Shown here in pieces: positions 51,025 through 60,164 of a stretch of DNA of 64,000 bases; position 1 is the stretch's first letter, and each line of letters starts with the position of its first letter. The DNA lies in the NCBI GenBank assembly GCA_963795805.1, contig CAWCIV010000004.1:62001-126000 (forward strand). Reading direction: 5' to 3'. A program made the position numbers and the translations under genes. Source of the DNA: JALYYC01 sp963795805. GTDB lineage: Bacteria > Chloroflexota > Dormibacteria > CF-121. The notes under the pieces were generated by a model. That model saw nothing but the letters and a program-made list of their open reading frames with translations, made no database searches and was not told where the DNA came from.

Positions 51025-52341
51025 CTATAGGAGTGCGCGCTCTTTGAGCTCGAGGTAGCGCTCGACCAGCGCCGGGCTCAGCTTGCCGGCCTCGACGTCA
51101 AGGCCCAGGACGCCGCCCTTGCGGAGGGCCTCGAAGCTTTCGCGGCGGGCGGAGAGCAGCTCCTCGGCGGCCGCCCACTCGTAGCTTCGCGCGGCGCGGT
51201 CGATCGGGGCGTCACGCGCCGCCAGCACCTCGGGGTCGGCCATCGCGACGACCATCACGAGGTGACGCTGGCTGAGCCGGATGGCATGCGCGACGAGATC
51301 GCGCGAGGCTTCCGGGTCGAGGACGTCGGTGAGCACCACGATCAGGGTGCGGCGGTTCAGGCGAAAGGCGAGTTGCGAGAAGGCCTCGCCGAAGTCCGGT
51401 TCGGTGTACTCCGCCTTGACGTCGTAGAGCACCCGGTTCAGCTGACTCACCTGGGCCGGCCCGCGCTGCGGCGCGACGAATTTCCGAATCTCGTCGGCGA
51501 AGGTGACCATGCCCACCCGATCGCCCTGACTCTGCGCCACCCAGGCCAGCAGCAAGGCGGCATTGACGGCATGGTCGAGCTTGGTCAGGAGTCCGGCGGG
51601 CGCCGTCATCAACCGGCCGCAGTCAAGGGCGATCACCGCCTGCTGACCGCGCTCGGCCTCGACCTCCATGACCACCGGGCTGTCCCGGCGGGCCGTCGCC
51701 TTCCAGCTGATGCGCCGGATCTCATCGCCCGGCAGGTAGTCGCGCAATCCCGCGAACGCGGTCGTCGCGCCGGGCGGGCGGGCGCGGCGGAGGCCCTGCA
51801 TGAACCGCATGCCGCGGCGCAGCGTCAGCTGGTATCGCTTGATGGCGAGCACGCTCGGGTAGACCGCGGCCGCCTCCGCAGCCGGGATCCGGACCTGCCG
51901 CAGCAACCAGCCACCCTCGCGCCAGCAGCGCACGTCCACGGGACCGAAATGGTAGGCCCCGCGATGCGGGGGTTGGACGAGGTATTCGACGGTGAGAAAC
52001 CCCTCGTGATCAAACCGGGTGGGGATGACCCGCAGGTCCGGTCGCAGGTCGGCGGGGACGTGGTCGGCAACCTCGGCCGGGAGTCCTGCCGCGGCGGCGT
52101 GGCCCACGACCACCTGGACGGCCTGCCGTTCCCCGAGCGAGAACGGTTGCGGCAGGACGCGGCTTGCCGCGAACCCGCGCCGGCGTGGCAGGCGCCGTCC
52201 GTCGGCGACGACCAGCCCGACCAGCACGGCGTGGTAGCCGATCACGAGCAACCAGGAAAGCGGACTCAGCAGCACGAGCACCACTGAGAGGGCGCCAACA
52301 AGCAACGCGAGGAGAAGACGCGGTTGTGGCGCCAGCGACAT
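51025..52341 (-). CDS. DUF58 membrane protein
   Basis: A 438-residue protein with two N-terminal membrane helices (LLLALLVGALSVVLVLLSPLSWLLVIGYHAVLVGLVV read over residues 9-45) and a DUF58/VWA-like domain with RDYLPGDEIRRISWKATARRDSPVV, the family signature, and TLIVVLTDVLDPE as the MIDAS-side strand. DUF58 proteins work with MoxR ATPases in envelope or metal-insertion processes, partner unknown. It is last in the minus-strand MoxR cluster and shares one base with moxR. The 3' end lies 36 bases from the methyltransferase stop (tail to tail). Confidence 0.9.
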   Translation of the reverse strand: MSLAPQPRLLLALLVGALSVVLVLLSPLSWLLVIGYHAVLVGLVVADGRRLPRRRGFAASRVLPQPFSLGERQAVQVVVGHAAAAGLPAEVADHVPADLRPDLRVIPTRFDHEGFLTVEYLVQPPHRGAYHFGPVDVRCWREGGWLLRQVRIPAAEAAAVYPSVLAIKRYQLTLRRGMRFMQGLRRARPPGATTAFAGLRDYLPGDEIRRISWKATARRDSPVVMEVEAERGQQAVIALDCGRLMTAPAGLLTKLDHAVNAALLLAWVAQSQGDRVGMVTFADEIRKFVAPQRGPAQVSQLNRVLYDVKAEYTEPDFGEAFSQLAFRLNRRTLIVVLTDVLDPEASRDLVAHAIRLSQRHLVMVVAMADPEVLAARDAPIDRAARSYEWAAAEELLSARRESFEALRKGGVLGLDVEAGKLSPALVERYLELKERALL

Positions 52342-53288
52342 CAGCGCGGGGGCGTGACGCGAGCGATGATCGAGTCGAGCAGGCTGTCAGCGGTCTGGCC
52401 GCCGACCTCCGCCTCCGGGCGCAGCAGCAAGCGGTGTCGGAAGGTGGGCCGAAGCAGGCCCTTCACATCGTCGGGTGTGACGTAGTCGCGCGAATCGAAG
52501 GCCGCCGCCGCTTTCGAGGCGAGCAGCAGCAGCACCTCGGCGCGCGGGCTCGCGCCCAGCACCAGCTCTTGAGACTGTCGCGTTGAGACCGCGAGCTCGA
52601 TGATGTATCGACGGAGCTTCTCGTCGACCACGACCCTGGCCACCTCCGCGCGACATTCCATGATCGAGGCGGTGTCGATCACGGGCTGAACCCCGGCGGC
52701 TATCGGGTCTTTGAGCTCGATCCCCGAATCCCAGCGACGCAAGACCTCGAGCTCCTGTTCCGGCGTGGGGTAGCCGAGCACGGCCTTGAACAGGAACCGA
52801 TCCTGTTGTGCTTCAGGCAGTGGATAGGTCCCCTCGTACTCAATCGGATTCTGCGTGGCGAGCACCAGGAACGGATCCGGCAGCGGCAACTGCTGGCCCT
52901 CGAGGCTGACCCCGTGTTCCTCCATTGCCTCGAGCAGGGCGGACTGGACCTTGGCCGGGGCGCGGTTGATCTCGTCGGCAAGCAGGATGTTGGTAAAGAT
53001 CGGCCCCTGGCGGACCCGGAACGATCGCGACTGCAGGTCGTAGATGGCGGTTCCCACGATGTCGGCGGGCATCAGGTCGGGAGTGAATTGGATGCGTCCG
53101 TACTGCACCGACAGCAACCGGGCCACCGTCTTGGCGAGCAGCGTTTTGCCCACGCCGGGGACACCCTCCAGCAGGACATGGCCTCGCGCCATGACGGCGA
53201 GGGCGCAGAGGCGCACCGCATCGTCCTGACCGACGACCGCTTTGGCCGCTTCCGTTCGAAACCGTTGGTAAAAGTCGGCGGCTTTCAT
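52341..53288 (-). CDS. MoxR-family AAA+ ATPase
   Basis: A 315-residue AAA+ protein: Walker A GVPGVGKT at 42-49, Walker B LLADEINRAP with Asp105/Glu106, QFTPDLMPADIVGTAIYD, and VLATQNPIEYEGTYPLPEAQQDRF (sensor 1 and the MoxR insert). It acts as a chaperone for a VWA-type partner, here most likely the DUF58 protein encoded one base downstream. DUF4350 precedes it with a four-base overlap. Length and start match the family. Confidence 0.94.
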   Translation of the reverse strand: MKAADFYQRFRTEAAKAVVGQDDAVRLCALAVMARGHVLLEGVPGVGKTLLAKTVARLLSVQYGRIQFTPDLMPADIVGTAIYDLQSRSFRVRQGPIFTNILLADEINRAPAKVQSALLEAMEEHGVSLEGQQLPLPDPFLVLATQNPIEYEGTYPLPEAQQDRFLFKAVLGYPTPEQELEVLRRWDSGIELKDPIAAGVQPVIDTASIMECRAEVARVVVDEKLRRYIIELAVSTRQSQELVLGASPRAEVLLLLASKAAAAFDSRDYVTPDDVKGLLRPTFRHRLLLRPEAEVGGQTADSLLDSIIARVTPPR

Positions 53289-54436
53289 CCGGGCTCCTTT
53301 CTGCTGACGTTGGATGCTAGTGGATAGGCCAGGTCATGCAGTCGGCGGGCGGCGTCCAGGACCGAAGCTTCGCTGTCGGTCGCGCGAGGCAGGTCGGCCT
53401 CGATCCCCGTCAGGTCGCGGCTCACGGACGGCGCCCGGGTGGCCACGGCATGCTCGAAGTCCGACGTGGGCGCGCCGGCTCCAAGGCCAACCCGTTCGGC
53501 GATCGCCCGTCGGGTCGCCGTCCGCAGCGTCTCCAGGGTGACCGCGCGGGCGCCGGTGCGATGGAGCAGGCTGCCGATGGCGGCCGCATATTCGGCGGAG
53601 GACCGATCCCTTACCGAGTGCAGCGAGATGGCGGGACCAAATGCCCGGCCGCGCAGAGCCAGGCCCGCGAAGAGCACGATCACCGCCCAGACGAGCGCCG
53701 CACCCCAGGGGGTGGCCATCCACGCGGTCTGGGGTGACCCCGCGGCGGCCGCGCCATGATGAAACTCGTCGAAGAGCACCTGGCTCCCGGCCGGGGCAAG
53801 CGCGATCAGGTCGGCGGCGAAGCGGCCGTTGTCGGGTTTCCCGAGGTACCCATTGGCGAGGATCAGCGGGTCGGTCATGGCCAGGAGCTGGCCCTGCCCG
53901 ACGGTTTGTCGAATGGCGATCGCCTGGTTGGTCGCGTTGACCAGCACGGTGACCTGGCTAGGGGATGGTTTCAGCCAGTCCGTCGGCGTGCCACCTTCAA
54001 CGTGCTGCACGCCACCGAAGATGGGCGCCGGAGCATTGGCCGTCGCCGATCCGCCTAACGGATTCGGCCGCGTCCCGCGATGAATGCCAAACTGCGTGTC
54101 CAGCTGTGGCTCAGCCTGTTCGTCGGCATAGACGGCAATGCCGCCCGCGGTCAGCCAGCTGCTGACCTGTTGGGCCTCGGCGGCACTGAACCCGCTGGTG
54201 GGCGTAAAGATCAGCAACAAGCCCGGGCTCGAGGGCAGCGTGAAGTCGCCTTCGACGGTCGCGGTCGGGTGCCCGAGCGCCTGCGCGTAGAGGCGCAGCG
54301 CGGACGTGCCTCCCGGCCCGTCGCTGTCGGACCGGTGCTCGGGCGAGTCGCCGGAACCGGATGGGCCGCGGAGCAGGACAAGAACGGCCACCAGCAAGGC
54401 GAGCCCACCGAGCACGGCCCAGCCGCGACGCCTCAT
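53285..54436 (-). CDS. DUF4350-family membrane protein
   Basis: A 383-residue protein with an N-terminal membrane helix (WAVLGGLALLVAVLVLL), a Rossmann-like exterior domain (PTATVEGDFTLPSSPGLLLIFTP; EAQQVSSWLTAGGIAVYADEQ), and a second helix (AALVWAVIVLFAGLAL) before a cytoplasmic helical tail. FDEFHHGAAAAGSPQTAW matches the DUF4350 signature near the second helix. The ATG overlaps the DUF4129 stop, and the stop overlaps moxR, so all are coupled. Function unknown; the family is always found with MoxR/DUF58/DUF4129. Confidence 0.88.
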   Translation of the reverse strand: MRRRGWAVLGGLALLVAVLVLLRGPSGSGDSPEHRSDSDGPGGTSALRLYAQALGHPTATVEGDFTLPSSPGLLLIFTPTSGFSAAEAQQVSSWLTAGGIAVYADEQAEPQLDTQFGIHRGTRPNPLGGSATANAPAPIFGGVQHVEGGTPTDWLKPSPSQVTVLVNATNQAIAIRQTVGQGQLLAMTDPLILANGYLGKPDNGRFAADLIALAPAGSQVLFDEFHHGAAAAGSPQTAWMATPWGAALVWAVIVLFAGLALRGRAFGPAISLHSVRDRSSAEYAAAIGSLLHRTGARAVTLETLRTATRRAIAERVGLGAGAPTSDFEHAVATRAPSVSRDLTGIEADLPRATDSEASVLDAARRLHDLAYPLASNVSRKEPG

Positions 54437-55345
54437 GCCGCGACCTGGCGGTAGGGGGCAGCGGCTTCCGCCGCGCGGGCATAGATGGTCGCATCAGCCG
54501 GACGGTGCCCATAGATAGCCTCCTCGAACAGGCGCAGCAGGGGCTGCAACGTGTCGCGACGATCGGACCGCGCGAACAGCTCGCGGACGGTGAGGGGACT
54601 CCGCACCCAGGCCTGTTCCCCGCTGATGCGAACCGCGACGCCCCCGGCGAGCATCCTGATCGCTCCCCGATAGTCCCCGGCCGCCGCGAGCCGGTCCGCC
54701 TCGCCGAAGAAGTCGGCGGGCGCCCGCTGCACCGGACCCCGGGAGCGCGCCCCTGGCCTCACCGCCGCCGCCGCTCAGGCCGCTGCGGAGCACCAGCACC
54801 ACCAGCGCCAGGATGATGAACAGGGCCAGGGCCAGGATGAGGAGGATTGGCAGGTGAAGATGCAGGTTCTGGACACCGAGCCGATTCAGCAGCCAGGCAA
54901 TCGCCTTGACCACGGTGCCGAGGACCAGCTCAGGGATCGAGGGGGCGGTTGTCAGATTGGAGTAGCGGGGCATCGAGAGCGTGCGGCCGAGAGCCTGCGA
55001 CGCCAGCGCTGGATCCGGCGTGTCGACTCGTCCCTGCAACGCCGCGTAGAGCGCCTGCAGCCGCTGGTCGGCATCGACCAGGCGCGGCGGCTCTGCCCGC
55101 AGGTCGGCGAGGATCTCGGGCTGTCCATTCCCGGTCGCCTCGGTCAGCACGGTGATCGCCTGGGTTCGCGACGGCGAATCCCCGCGCTCAGCGAACTGGA
55201 CGAGCGTCAGGGCGCGGTGGATGGCGTTGGCGTAATCGTCGGCGGTGCCGGCAGCCGCAACCGGACCGGGGCGCCCCAGGAGCACGACGACAGCGAGGAC
55301 GATGCAGAGTCCGGCCCGGGCCGGACGGCCGCTAGGCGGGCGCAG
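54433..55345 (-). CDS. DUF4129-type membrane protein, frameshifted
   Basis: Two frames give about 303 residues. The first has a signal/helix (GLCIVLAVVVLLGRPGPVAAAG), an exterior helical domain (DDYANAIHRALTLVQFAERGD; LYAALQGRVDTPDPA) and a membrane helix (LPILLILALALFIILALVVLVLRSG). After the break at 54755-54770, in a GGC repeat, the second has DFFGEADRLAAAGDYRGAIRML and VRELFARSDRRDTLQPLLRLFEEAIYGHRP, the cytoplasmic DUF4129 domain. One extra base accounts for it. No ATG/GTG/TTG lies at the right place, so the start near CTG 55345 (overlapping the preceding gene) is uncertain. It sits in the usual DUF4129-DUF4350-MoxR-DUF58 order. Confidence 0.75.
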
Positions 55346-56276
55346 TGCCTGGGGTGGTCTGCCTGGCGAGCTGGTCGAGGTCGACGCCTTCTTTACGCAC
55401 CCGAAGATCAAGATAGAGCATCGTAACGGCGATCGGGGAGATCGCGCCGACGACCGCACTGACCAGGGCGGAAACCACGGTGACCGCCGCCGCCCGGACG
55501 TCGTCACTGAGGCCGGGCACGAGCGCGGCGATGCCGGTAAAGAGGGCGCCGATCGCGGATTGGATGATCGAAACGAGGATGCCCACCAGCAGCAGAATGC
55601 CGGCGGTACGCCACCAGTTGCCACTCACCAGCGCAAAGCTCCGCTGGAGCGACCGCGCGGGGTTGACCCGCTCGGCGAGGAGCACCGCGTAGGCCAGGGT
55701 CCAGCGGACCAACAGCCAGACGATGAAGACGAAGGCCGCGAGCCCGCCAAGGATTCCGATCGCCACCGCGACCGCGTTCGCCTTGAGGGCGATGAAGATG
55801 ACGACCAGGATGCCGACCACGAGGATGGCCCCCACCGCGGGGAGGCCGCTCAGGATGGCGGTGCCGAGAATGCCGAAATAGCGGCGCAGCGTGCCGAGCA
55901 GAACGGAGCCCACCGTTTCCGTGTGCCCGGCGGCGAGCGAGGTGGCCGCATAGTAGATGGCCCCCAGCGTGAGCGGTAGCAGCAGGAGGGCGATGGGAAA
56001 GGTCAGGAAGTAGATCGGCGAGAACTGCGGCTGACGAGACTGGAGGGCCTGCAACGCGGCGGGATCATTCGAATTCTGGATCAGTTGCTGGAAGTAGGAG
56101 AAGTTATTCGCCCGGTAGGAGCCTGAGATCAGGGTGACGACCAGGGTGGGCAAAATGACCGCCAGGGAAACGCCGGCAATAACCGCGAAGTGGCGGCGGT
56201 ACAGCTTGAAGGACTCGTCGAGCAGCTCCCCCAGGGGCATCGGCCGAAGGCGCACGGGCGTGCCAGCGGTTCCCAC
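55332..56276 (-). CDS. Six-helix membrane protein, GPDPase-membrane-domain-like
   Basis: About 314 residues. A short cytoplasmic N-terminus (RPMPLGELLDESFKLYRRHFAVIAGV) leads into six hydrophobic segments with IYFLTFPIALLLLPLTLGAIYYAATSL and PARSLQRSFALVSGNWWRTAGILLLV. The layout (LGELLDESFxLYRRHF... then RSxxLxxGxWWR) is that of the glycerophosphoryl-diester-phosphodiesterase membrane domain and related DUF families, which have no catalytic residues. GTG 56276 is chosen because it begins two bases after the upstream FmdB stop; the ATG twelve residues later is an alternative. It heads the MoxR cluster after fmdB. Confidence 0.78.
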   Translation of the reverse strand: MGTAGTPVRLRPMPLGELLDESFKLYRRHFAVIAGVSLAVILPTLVVTLISGSYRANNFSYFQQLIQNSNDPAALQALQSRQPQFSPIYFLTFPIALLLLPLTLGAIYYAATSLAAGHTETVGSVLLGTLRRYFGILGTAILSGLPAVGAILVVGILVVIFIALKANAVAVAIGILGGLAAFVFIVWLLVRWTLAYAVLLAERVNPARSLQRSFALVSGNWWRTAGILLLVGILVSIIQSAIGALFTGIAALVPGLSDDVRAAAVTVVSALVSAVVGAISPIAVTMLYLDLRVRKEGVDLDQLARQTTPGTAPA

Positions 56277-56277
56277 G

Positions 56278-56502
56278 TCAGTTGGAGCAGGCGCAACCGC
56301 CGCCGCAGCCGCAACCACCCGACGTCGAGCCGCTCGCCTTCGATGCCGACTCGCCGCCAGTGACCGCGAACATCGAGAAGAGCGCCCTGGTCCTGGTGCC
56401 CTCGCAGGAGGGGCAGACCTGCCGCTCGTCGCGGCTTGCGAAGGTGCCGAGCACCTCAAACGTATGCCGGCAGGTCAGGCATGAGAACTCGTAAATCGGC
56501 AC
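56278..56502 (-). CDS. FmdB-family small zinc-ribbon protein
   Basis: A 74-residue protein starting MPIYEFSCLTCRHTFEVLGTF, with Cys8/Cys11 and Cys30/Cys33 (CPSC) as zinc ligands, as in FmdB-type putative regulatory proteins. The tail is rich in Gly, Ser and Cys (SGGCGCGGGCACSN), also typical. It is two bases upstream of the membrane-protein gene on the same strand and divergent from rsmG. The family is named after a formamidase operon, but its role is not established. Confidence 0.9.
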   Translation of the reverse strand: MPIYEFSCLTCRHTFEVLGTFASRDERQVCPSCEGTRTRALFSMFAVTGGESASKASGSTSGGCGCGGGCACSN

Positions 56503-56531
56503 CTACTTATTGTAGAGAGGTGCCTGATCCG

Positions 56532-57149
56532 GTGACGCGCTATGCGCAGCTCCTGCTCGACTGGAACCACACCGTCAACCTGACCGGAGCCCGGACGAGG
56601 GCCGAGGTCGAGCGCCACATCCGGGACGCCTACCGACTGCTCGAGGTGTCGTGGGAGGGGATCCAGCGCGCGGTGGACATCGGCAGCGGCGGCGGCCTGC
56701 CGGCGATCCCCCTGGCGCTGCGCCTGCCCGAGGTCGAATTCAGCCTTCTCGAGGCCAATACTCGCAAGTGCGCCTTCCTGCAGCAGGTCGCCATCACCCT
56801 CGAGCTGGCAAATGTCCGGGTGCTGCCGGGTCGGGCGGAGGAACTCGCCCGCCGGCCCGAGTTGCGGGAGCAATTCGATCGGGCGATCTCACGGGCGGTG
56901 GCGAAGCCGCCGGTTCTGCTGGAGCTGGCCCTTCCCTTCGTTAGAACCGGTGGAGACCTGCTTGCAGAAGTCAGCGAATTCGATCCAGAACCGCTCAGCG
57001 GGGTGGCCCGGCTGCTCGGCGGTGGCTCGCCGCGTCTTCGGCGCGGATCAACCGGCGCGGACGCCATCCTCGAGATCGACAAGATCGGGCCGACGCCATC
57101 GGGTTACCCTCGGCGTACCGGCGTGCCAAACCGGAAGCCCCTGGCGTAA
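56532..57149 (+). CDS. rsmG: 16S rRNA (guanine527-N7) methyltransferase
   Basis: A 205-residue protein with the RsmG pattern: YAQLLLDWNHTVNLTGARTRAEVERHIRDAY, motif I VDIGSGGGLPAIPLAL, FSLLEANTRKCAFLQQVA and the C-terminal PTPSGYPRRTGVPNRKPL. It methylates G527 in the 530 loop of 16S rRNA using SAM. GTG 56532 is chosen because AGAGAGG lies 11 bases upstream; GTG 56520 is in frame and cannot be excluded. In many genomes rsmG lies in a conserved mnmG-parA-parB cluster; here it stands apart, divergent from fmdB. Confidence 0.93.
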   Translation: MTRYAQLLLDWNHTVNLTGARTRAEVERHIRDAYRLLEVSWEGIQRAVDIGSGGGLPAIPLALRLPEVEFSLLEANTRKCAFLQQVAITLELANVRVLPGRAEELARRPELREQFDRAISRAVAKPPVLLELALPFVRTGGDLLAEVSEFDPEPLSGVARLLGGGSPRLRRGSTGADAILEIDKIGPTPSGYPRRTGVPNRKPLA

Positions 57150-57179
57150 CTTCGCCGACGACGGGGGCGTTTCACTCCC

Positions 57180-58043
57180 ATGAGGCCGGCCCTCCGCCTG
57201 ATCCCCCTGATGGTTATCGGCGCCGTCGCGGCCTTCCTGCTGGTTGGGCCGCTGACATCTCTTCTCAAGACCCACGCCGTGGCGGGCCGGCCTCAACCCT
57301 CCGCCAGCGCGACCATCGACCCGCATGCCGCACCGACCAGCTGCCCGGCATCGCTGCCCATGCCGAAATCGGCAGCCGCGACGGCTCCAGTCGCCGCGCC
57401 GGTATTTCCCACTCCGGTCTGGGTGAACATTCCCCTTGGCGTCAACCTCCGATCGGCACCATCCGCGGCAAGCACGAGGATCGCAACCCTGTCGCAGGGC
57501 ACGCAGGCGGTGGCCGATAGCCGCATCACGGACGCCGCCGGGGATCCCTGGTACCACGTCAAGGTGGGCAGCCAGATCGGATACGTTCGGGCCGACTTCA
57601 CGGCGACCACCGCGCTGCATCCCGTGAGCGGGACGGGATGGTCGCTGATGCTCCCGCAGGATCTCATCGCAAAGACGACCGACCCGTCGCTGATGGTGAT
57701 GGGGCGCGCTGGTGACGACCTTCCCTTCCTGACCGTCCAGACCTCCAGCACCGGTACCCTGGCGCTTCCGGTGCCTGCCACCGTCCGGGCGGATCTGGCT
57801 CCGGTCCAGGACCACAACGCGACGATCCAGGTCTGGAACTACACCGTGGTCGAGCAGGTCTCGCGCGTCGCCCTCGACACCTGCAAGGTCCCGACGGCCT
57901 GGGCGCGTGCCGACCAGGGCTGGCCCTACCAGGCATCGGTCTTCGTGCATACGGCGACTCGTGATTACGAGTTCTACTTCCTGACCAGTGACCCCACGTC
58001 GCCGCTCGTCAGGCAGGTCCTGGACAGCATCTCGCTATTCTGA
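57180..58043 (+). CDS. Secreted protein with SH3-like domain
   Basis: A 287-residue protein anchored or secreted through an N-terminal helix (LIPLMVIGAVAAFLLVGPL). After a Pro/Ala linker a bacterial SH3 domain is visible: VNIPLGVNLRSAPSAASTRIATLSQGTQAVADSR, then WYHVKVGSQIGYVRADF. The C-terminal part (YEFYFLTSDPTSPLVRQVLDSI) is beta-rich and unrecognised. SH3b domains bind peptidoglycan or proteins at the cell wall. It lies 30 bases after rsmG and four bases before the methyltransferase start, suggesting one operon. Confidence 0.75.
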   Translation: MRPALRLIPLMVIGAVAAFLLVGPLTSLLKTHAVAGRPQPSASATIDPHAAPTSCPASLPMPKSAAATAPVAAPVFPTPVWVNIPLGVNLRSAPSAASTRIATLSQGTQAVADSRITDAAGDPWYHVKVGSQIGYVRADFTATTALHPVSGTGWSLMLPQDLIAKTTDPSLMVMGRAGDDLPFLTVQTSSTGTLALPVPATVRADLAPVQDHNATIQVWNYTVVEQVSRVALDTCKVPTAWARADQGWPYQASVFVHTATRDYEFYFLTSDPTSPLVRQVLDSISLF

Positions 58044-58047
58044 GTCG

Positions 58048-58815
58048 GTGACGGCACAGCGGTGGGAACGAGCCGCCGAGCAGTACGCGACCGGCGAGCA
58101 TAAGTCCGGCGACGAACTTCCCCTCGCGGTCAAATTCGCCGCCCCGCAGCCGACTGACCGGGTCCTCGATATCGGCGCCGGAGCCGGCCACATGGCCTTG
58201 GCGCTCGCCCCACACGTCAAGTCGGTGGTCCTGACGGACCCGGTCGGTGCCATGCTCGACGCGGCGCGCGGCGTCTTCGGCAACGCCGGCCAGACCAACG
58301 CCGAGTTCGTCAAGGCCGCCGCCGAGACGCTACCGTTCGATGAAGCGTCGTTCGACATCGTCACCTCGCGCCTGGCGGCGCATCATTTTGACGACCTCCC
58401 CGGTGCGTTGCGGGAAATCGAGCGCGTCCTCAAGCCGGGTGGCGTCTTCGTGCTGGTTGACACCGTCGCGCCCGACCACGGGGAAACTGGCCGCTTCCTG
58501 CATGAAGTCGAGAGCCTGCGGGATCCGACGCACCGCCACACGCTCACCGAGGACGCGTGGGTGCGGCTGATCGAAGCGGGCGGCTACCGGATCGAGCAGA
58601 AAGGCATGGTGCGAAAGGCCCACGACTTCGAGCCCTGGCTGGAGCGCGGCGGCGAGGACGCGGCGACCATGGCCCGCGTCAGGGAGCGCTTCCTCAACGC
58701 CCCGCCTGCGGCTGCCGCCGCATTCGCCGTGGTCGTCGCGGACGGCAAGGTTCGGTCGTTCACCGACTTCAAGCTGGTGCTCGGCGCCCGCCAGGCTCGG
58801 CCCAGGAACTATTGA
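58048..58815 (+). CDS. Class I SAM-dependent methyltransferase
   Basis: A 255-residue UbiE/COQ5-type enzyme: motif I RVLDIGAGAGHMALALAPHV, motif II VVLTDPVGAMLDAAR, FDIVTSRLAAHHFDDLPGAL (motif post I), and LKPGGVFVLVDTVAPD. GTG 58048 begins four bases after the upstream stop. Such enzymes methylate small molecules or lipids; the acceptor is unknown. The C-terminal part (DFKLVLGARQARPRNY) is short and basic. Confidence 0.88.
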   Translation: MTAQRWERAAEQYATGEHKSGDELPLAVKFAAPQPTDRVLDIGAGAGHMALALAPHVKSVVLTDPVGAMLDAARGVFGNAGQTNAEFVKAAAETLPFDEASFDIVTSRLAAHHFDDLPGALREIERVLKPGGVFVLVDTVAPDHGETGRFLHEVESLRDPTHRHTLTEDAWVRLIEAGGYRIEQKGMVRKAHDFEPWLERGGEDAATMARVRERFLNAPPAAAAAFAVVVADGKVRSFTDFKLVLGARQARPRNY

Positions 58816-58822
58816 TCCAAAC

Positions 58823-60103
58823 TTATCGACGCTCGGCACGGACGAGGATCCACGCCGTGTTGGTGTGGAGGACATCGCGTTTCACACCCGAGGCCGGATC
58901 CACTTCCAGAATGGCTGGCCCGCCCCACGACGAGGCATAAAGCGCGGCCCCATCGTCGCTCATGACCACGCTTTCGATGCCCGGATCGCTCAGCAGCGGT
59001 CGATCCAGCGTTAGAGCTGGCACATCAATCGACACGGTGCCGGTACTGCCAGTTGCAACCAGGATCCGGTCATTCATCGCCAACGCCGCCGATCCAATCT
59101 GGACGCCCTTGGCAACCGCATCCACGAGGGGGCCAGGCTTTTGGGAGGTGAGCGGCGTCGGGTTGAACGAGCTCGCAGAGCTAACCTCGTTCGATGGTCC
59201 GTCGGATGTGACGTCAATCCGGGCCACTTTTCCAAGGGTCGGGTTTACTGCGAATAACTCCCTGCCGTCCTTCTTTATCGCCAATGACCACATCATTTGC
59301 TCGTCACGCGTTCCGCCCAGCGGCAGATCGATGCACCAGGCGAACGTTTGGTCGAGATTGAGCGCGTGGACAAAGGCTCCGGTTTTTTCGTTGATGTACA
59401 GGCTGTACTGCCAGCCGCCGTCGGGAGCGAAGACACCCGAGATGCGCGTCCCGGTCATCGACGCGCTCGCGATCTCGCGTTTATCAACGATGACCTGCGG
59501 CTGCAGGCCGCCGAGCGCGACGTCGTACCGACGGACGCGGTAGTGGCCCGGTTGGACCGCGGCGAGGCTTTCGATGAGGTAGAGCCGCTGGCCATCATTA
59601 CTCATCGCGTCGAAGTCGAAATCGCCAGGGAGCACGACTCGTCGCGGATGCTGGTCGAAACTGGTCGACACCAGCATGAAGCTCGTCTCGCGTGTCTGGG
59701 CAACGCTCCGGAGCGCCAGCCATTTGCCATTGGGGGACAGTCCACCGGTCATGCCGGAGGGATCAGCGATTGGAAGATCGAACCAGCCGTCGAAGGAGAC
59801 CTGCGACACCACCTGGGCCGTGTGCACGTCAATGGCCTGAAGACTCGTTCGGCGGTTGTCGTGCTTGACGGCGTAGAGCCGGGACCAGTCTGGCGAGGGC
59901 GTTCCAACCGGCAGTGACTGTTCGACCCTGCCGGTCGCGGCGTCGATGACGTCGAGGGGCGCGTTCGCAAGCTGCGCGTTCCGTGCGTAGAGGACATACC
60001 CGCTCGTTTGCGCGGCGGCGGTCGAAACACTCGACGTGGTCGCGCACCCGGTCAGAACAATCGCGGAGGCCGCAACGGCCGCCATACCTCGGATCATCGT
60101 CAT
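58823..60103 (-). CDS. Beta-propeller lipoprotein
   Basis: A 426-residue lipoprotein with lipobox Cys20 (ASAIVLTGC) and a WD/YVTN-type propeller: LDVIDAATGRVEQSLPVG, LQAIDVHTAQVVSQVSFDG, LYLIESLAAVQPGHYRVRRYD and GAALYASSWGGPAILEVD. About six blades are visible. It probably binds a ligand or partner outside the membrane. It is 61 bases downstream of an anti-sigma-like gene and an ECF sigma gene on the same strand, so it may be part of their regulon or a sensor for them. No catalytic motif was found. Confidence 0.82.
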   Translation of the reverse strand: MTMIRGMAAVAASAIVLTGCATTSSVSTAAAQTSGYVLYARNAQLANAPLDVIDAATGRVEQSLPVGTPSPDWSRLYAVKHDNRRTSLQAIDVHTAQVVSQVSFDGWFDLPIADPSGMTGGLSPNGKWLALRSVAQTRETSFMLVSTSFDQHPRRVVLPGDFDFDAMSNDGQRLYLIESLAAVQPGHYRVRRYDVALGGLQPQVIVDKREIASASMTGTRISGVFAPDGGWQYSLYINEKTGAFVHALNLDQTFAWCIDLPLGGTRDEQMMWSLAIKKDGRELFAVNPTLGKVARIDVTSDGPSNEVSSASSFNPTPLTSQKPGPLVDAVAKGVQIGSAALAMNDRILVATGSTGTVSIDVPALTLDRPLLSDPGIESVVMSDDGAALYASSWGGPAILEVDPASGVKRDVLHTNTAWILVRAERR

Positions 60104-60164
60104 GATTACCCTCCGCCTCTACTACACCGGCCGAGGCGTCGGGGTTCCAGCCGCCGGGGACGGC

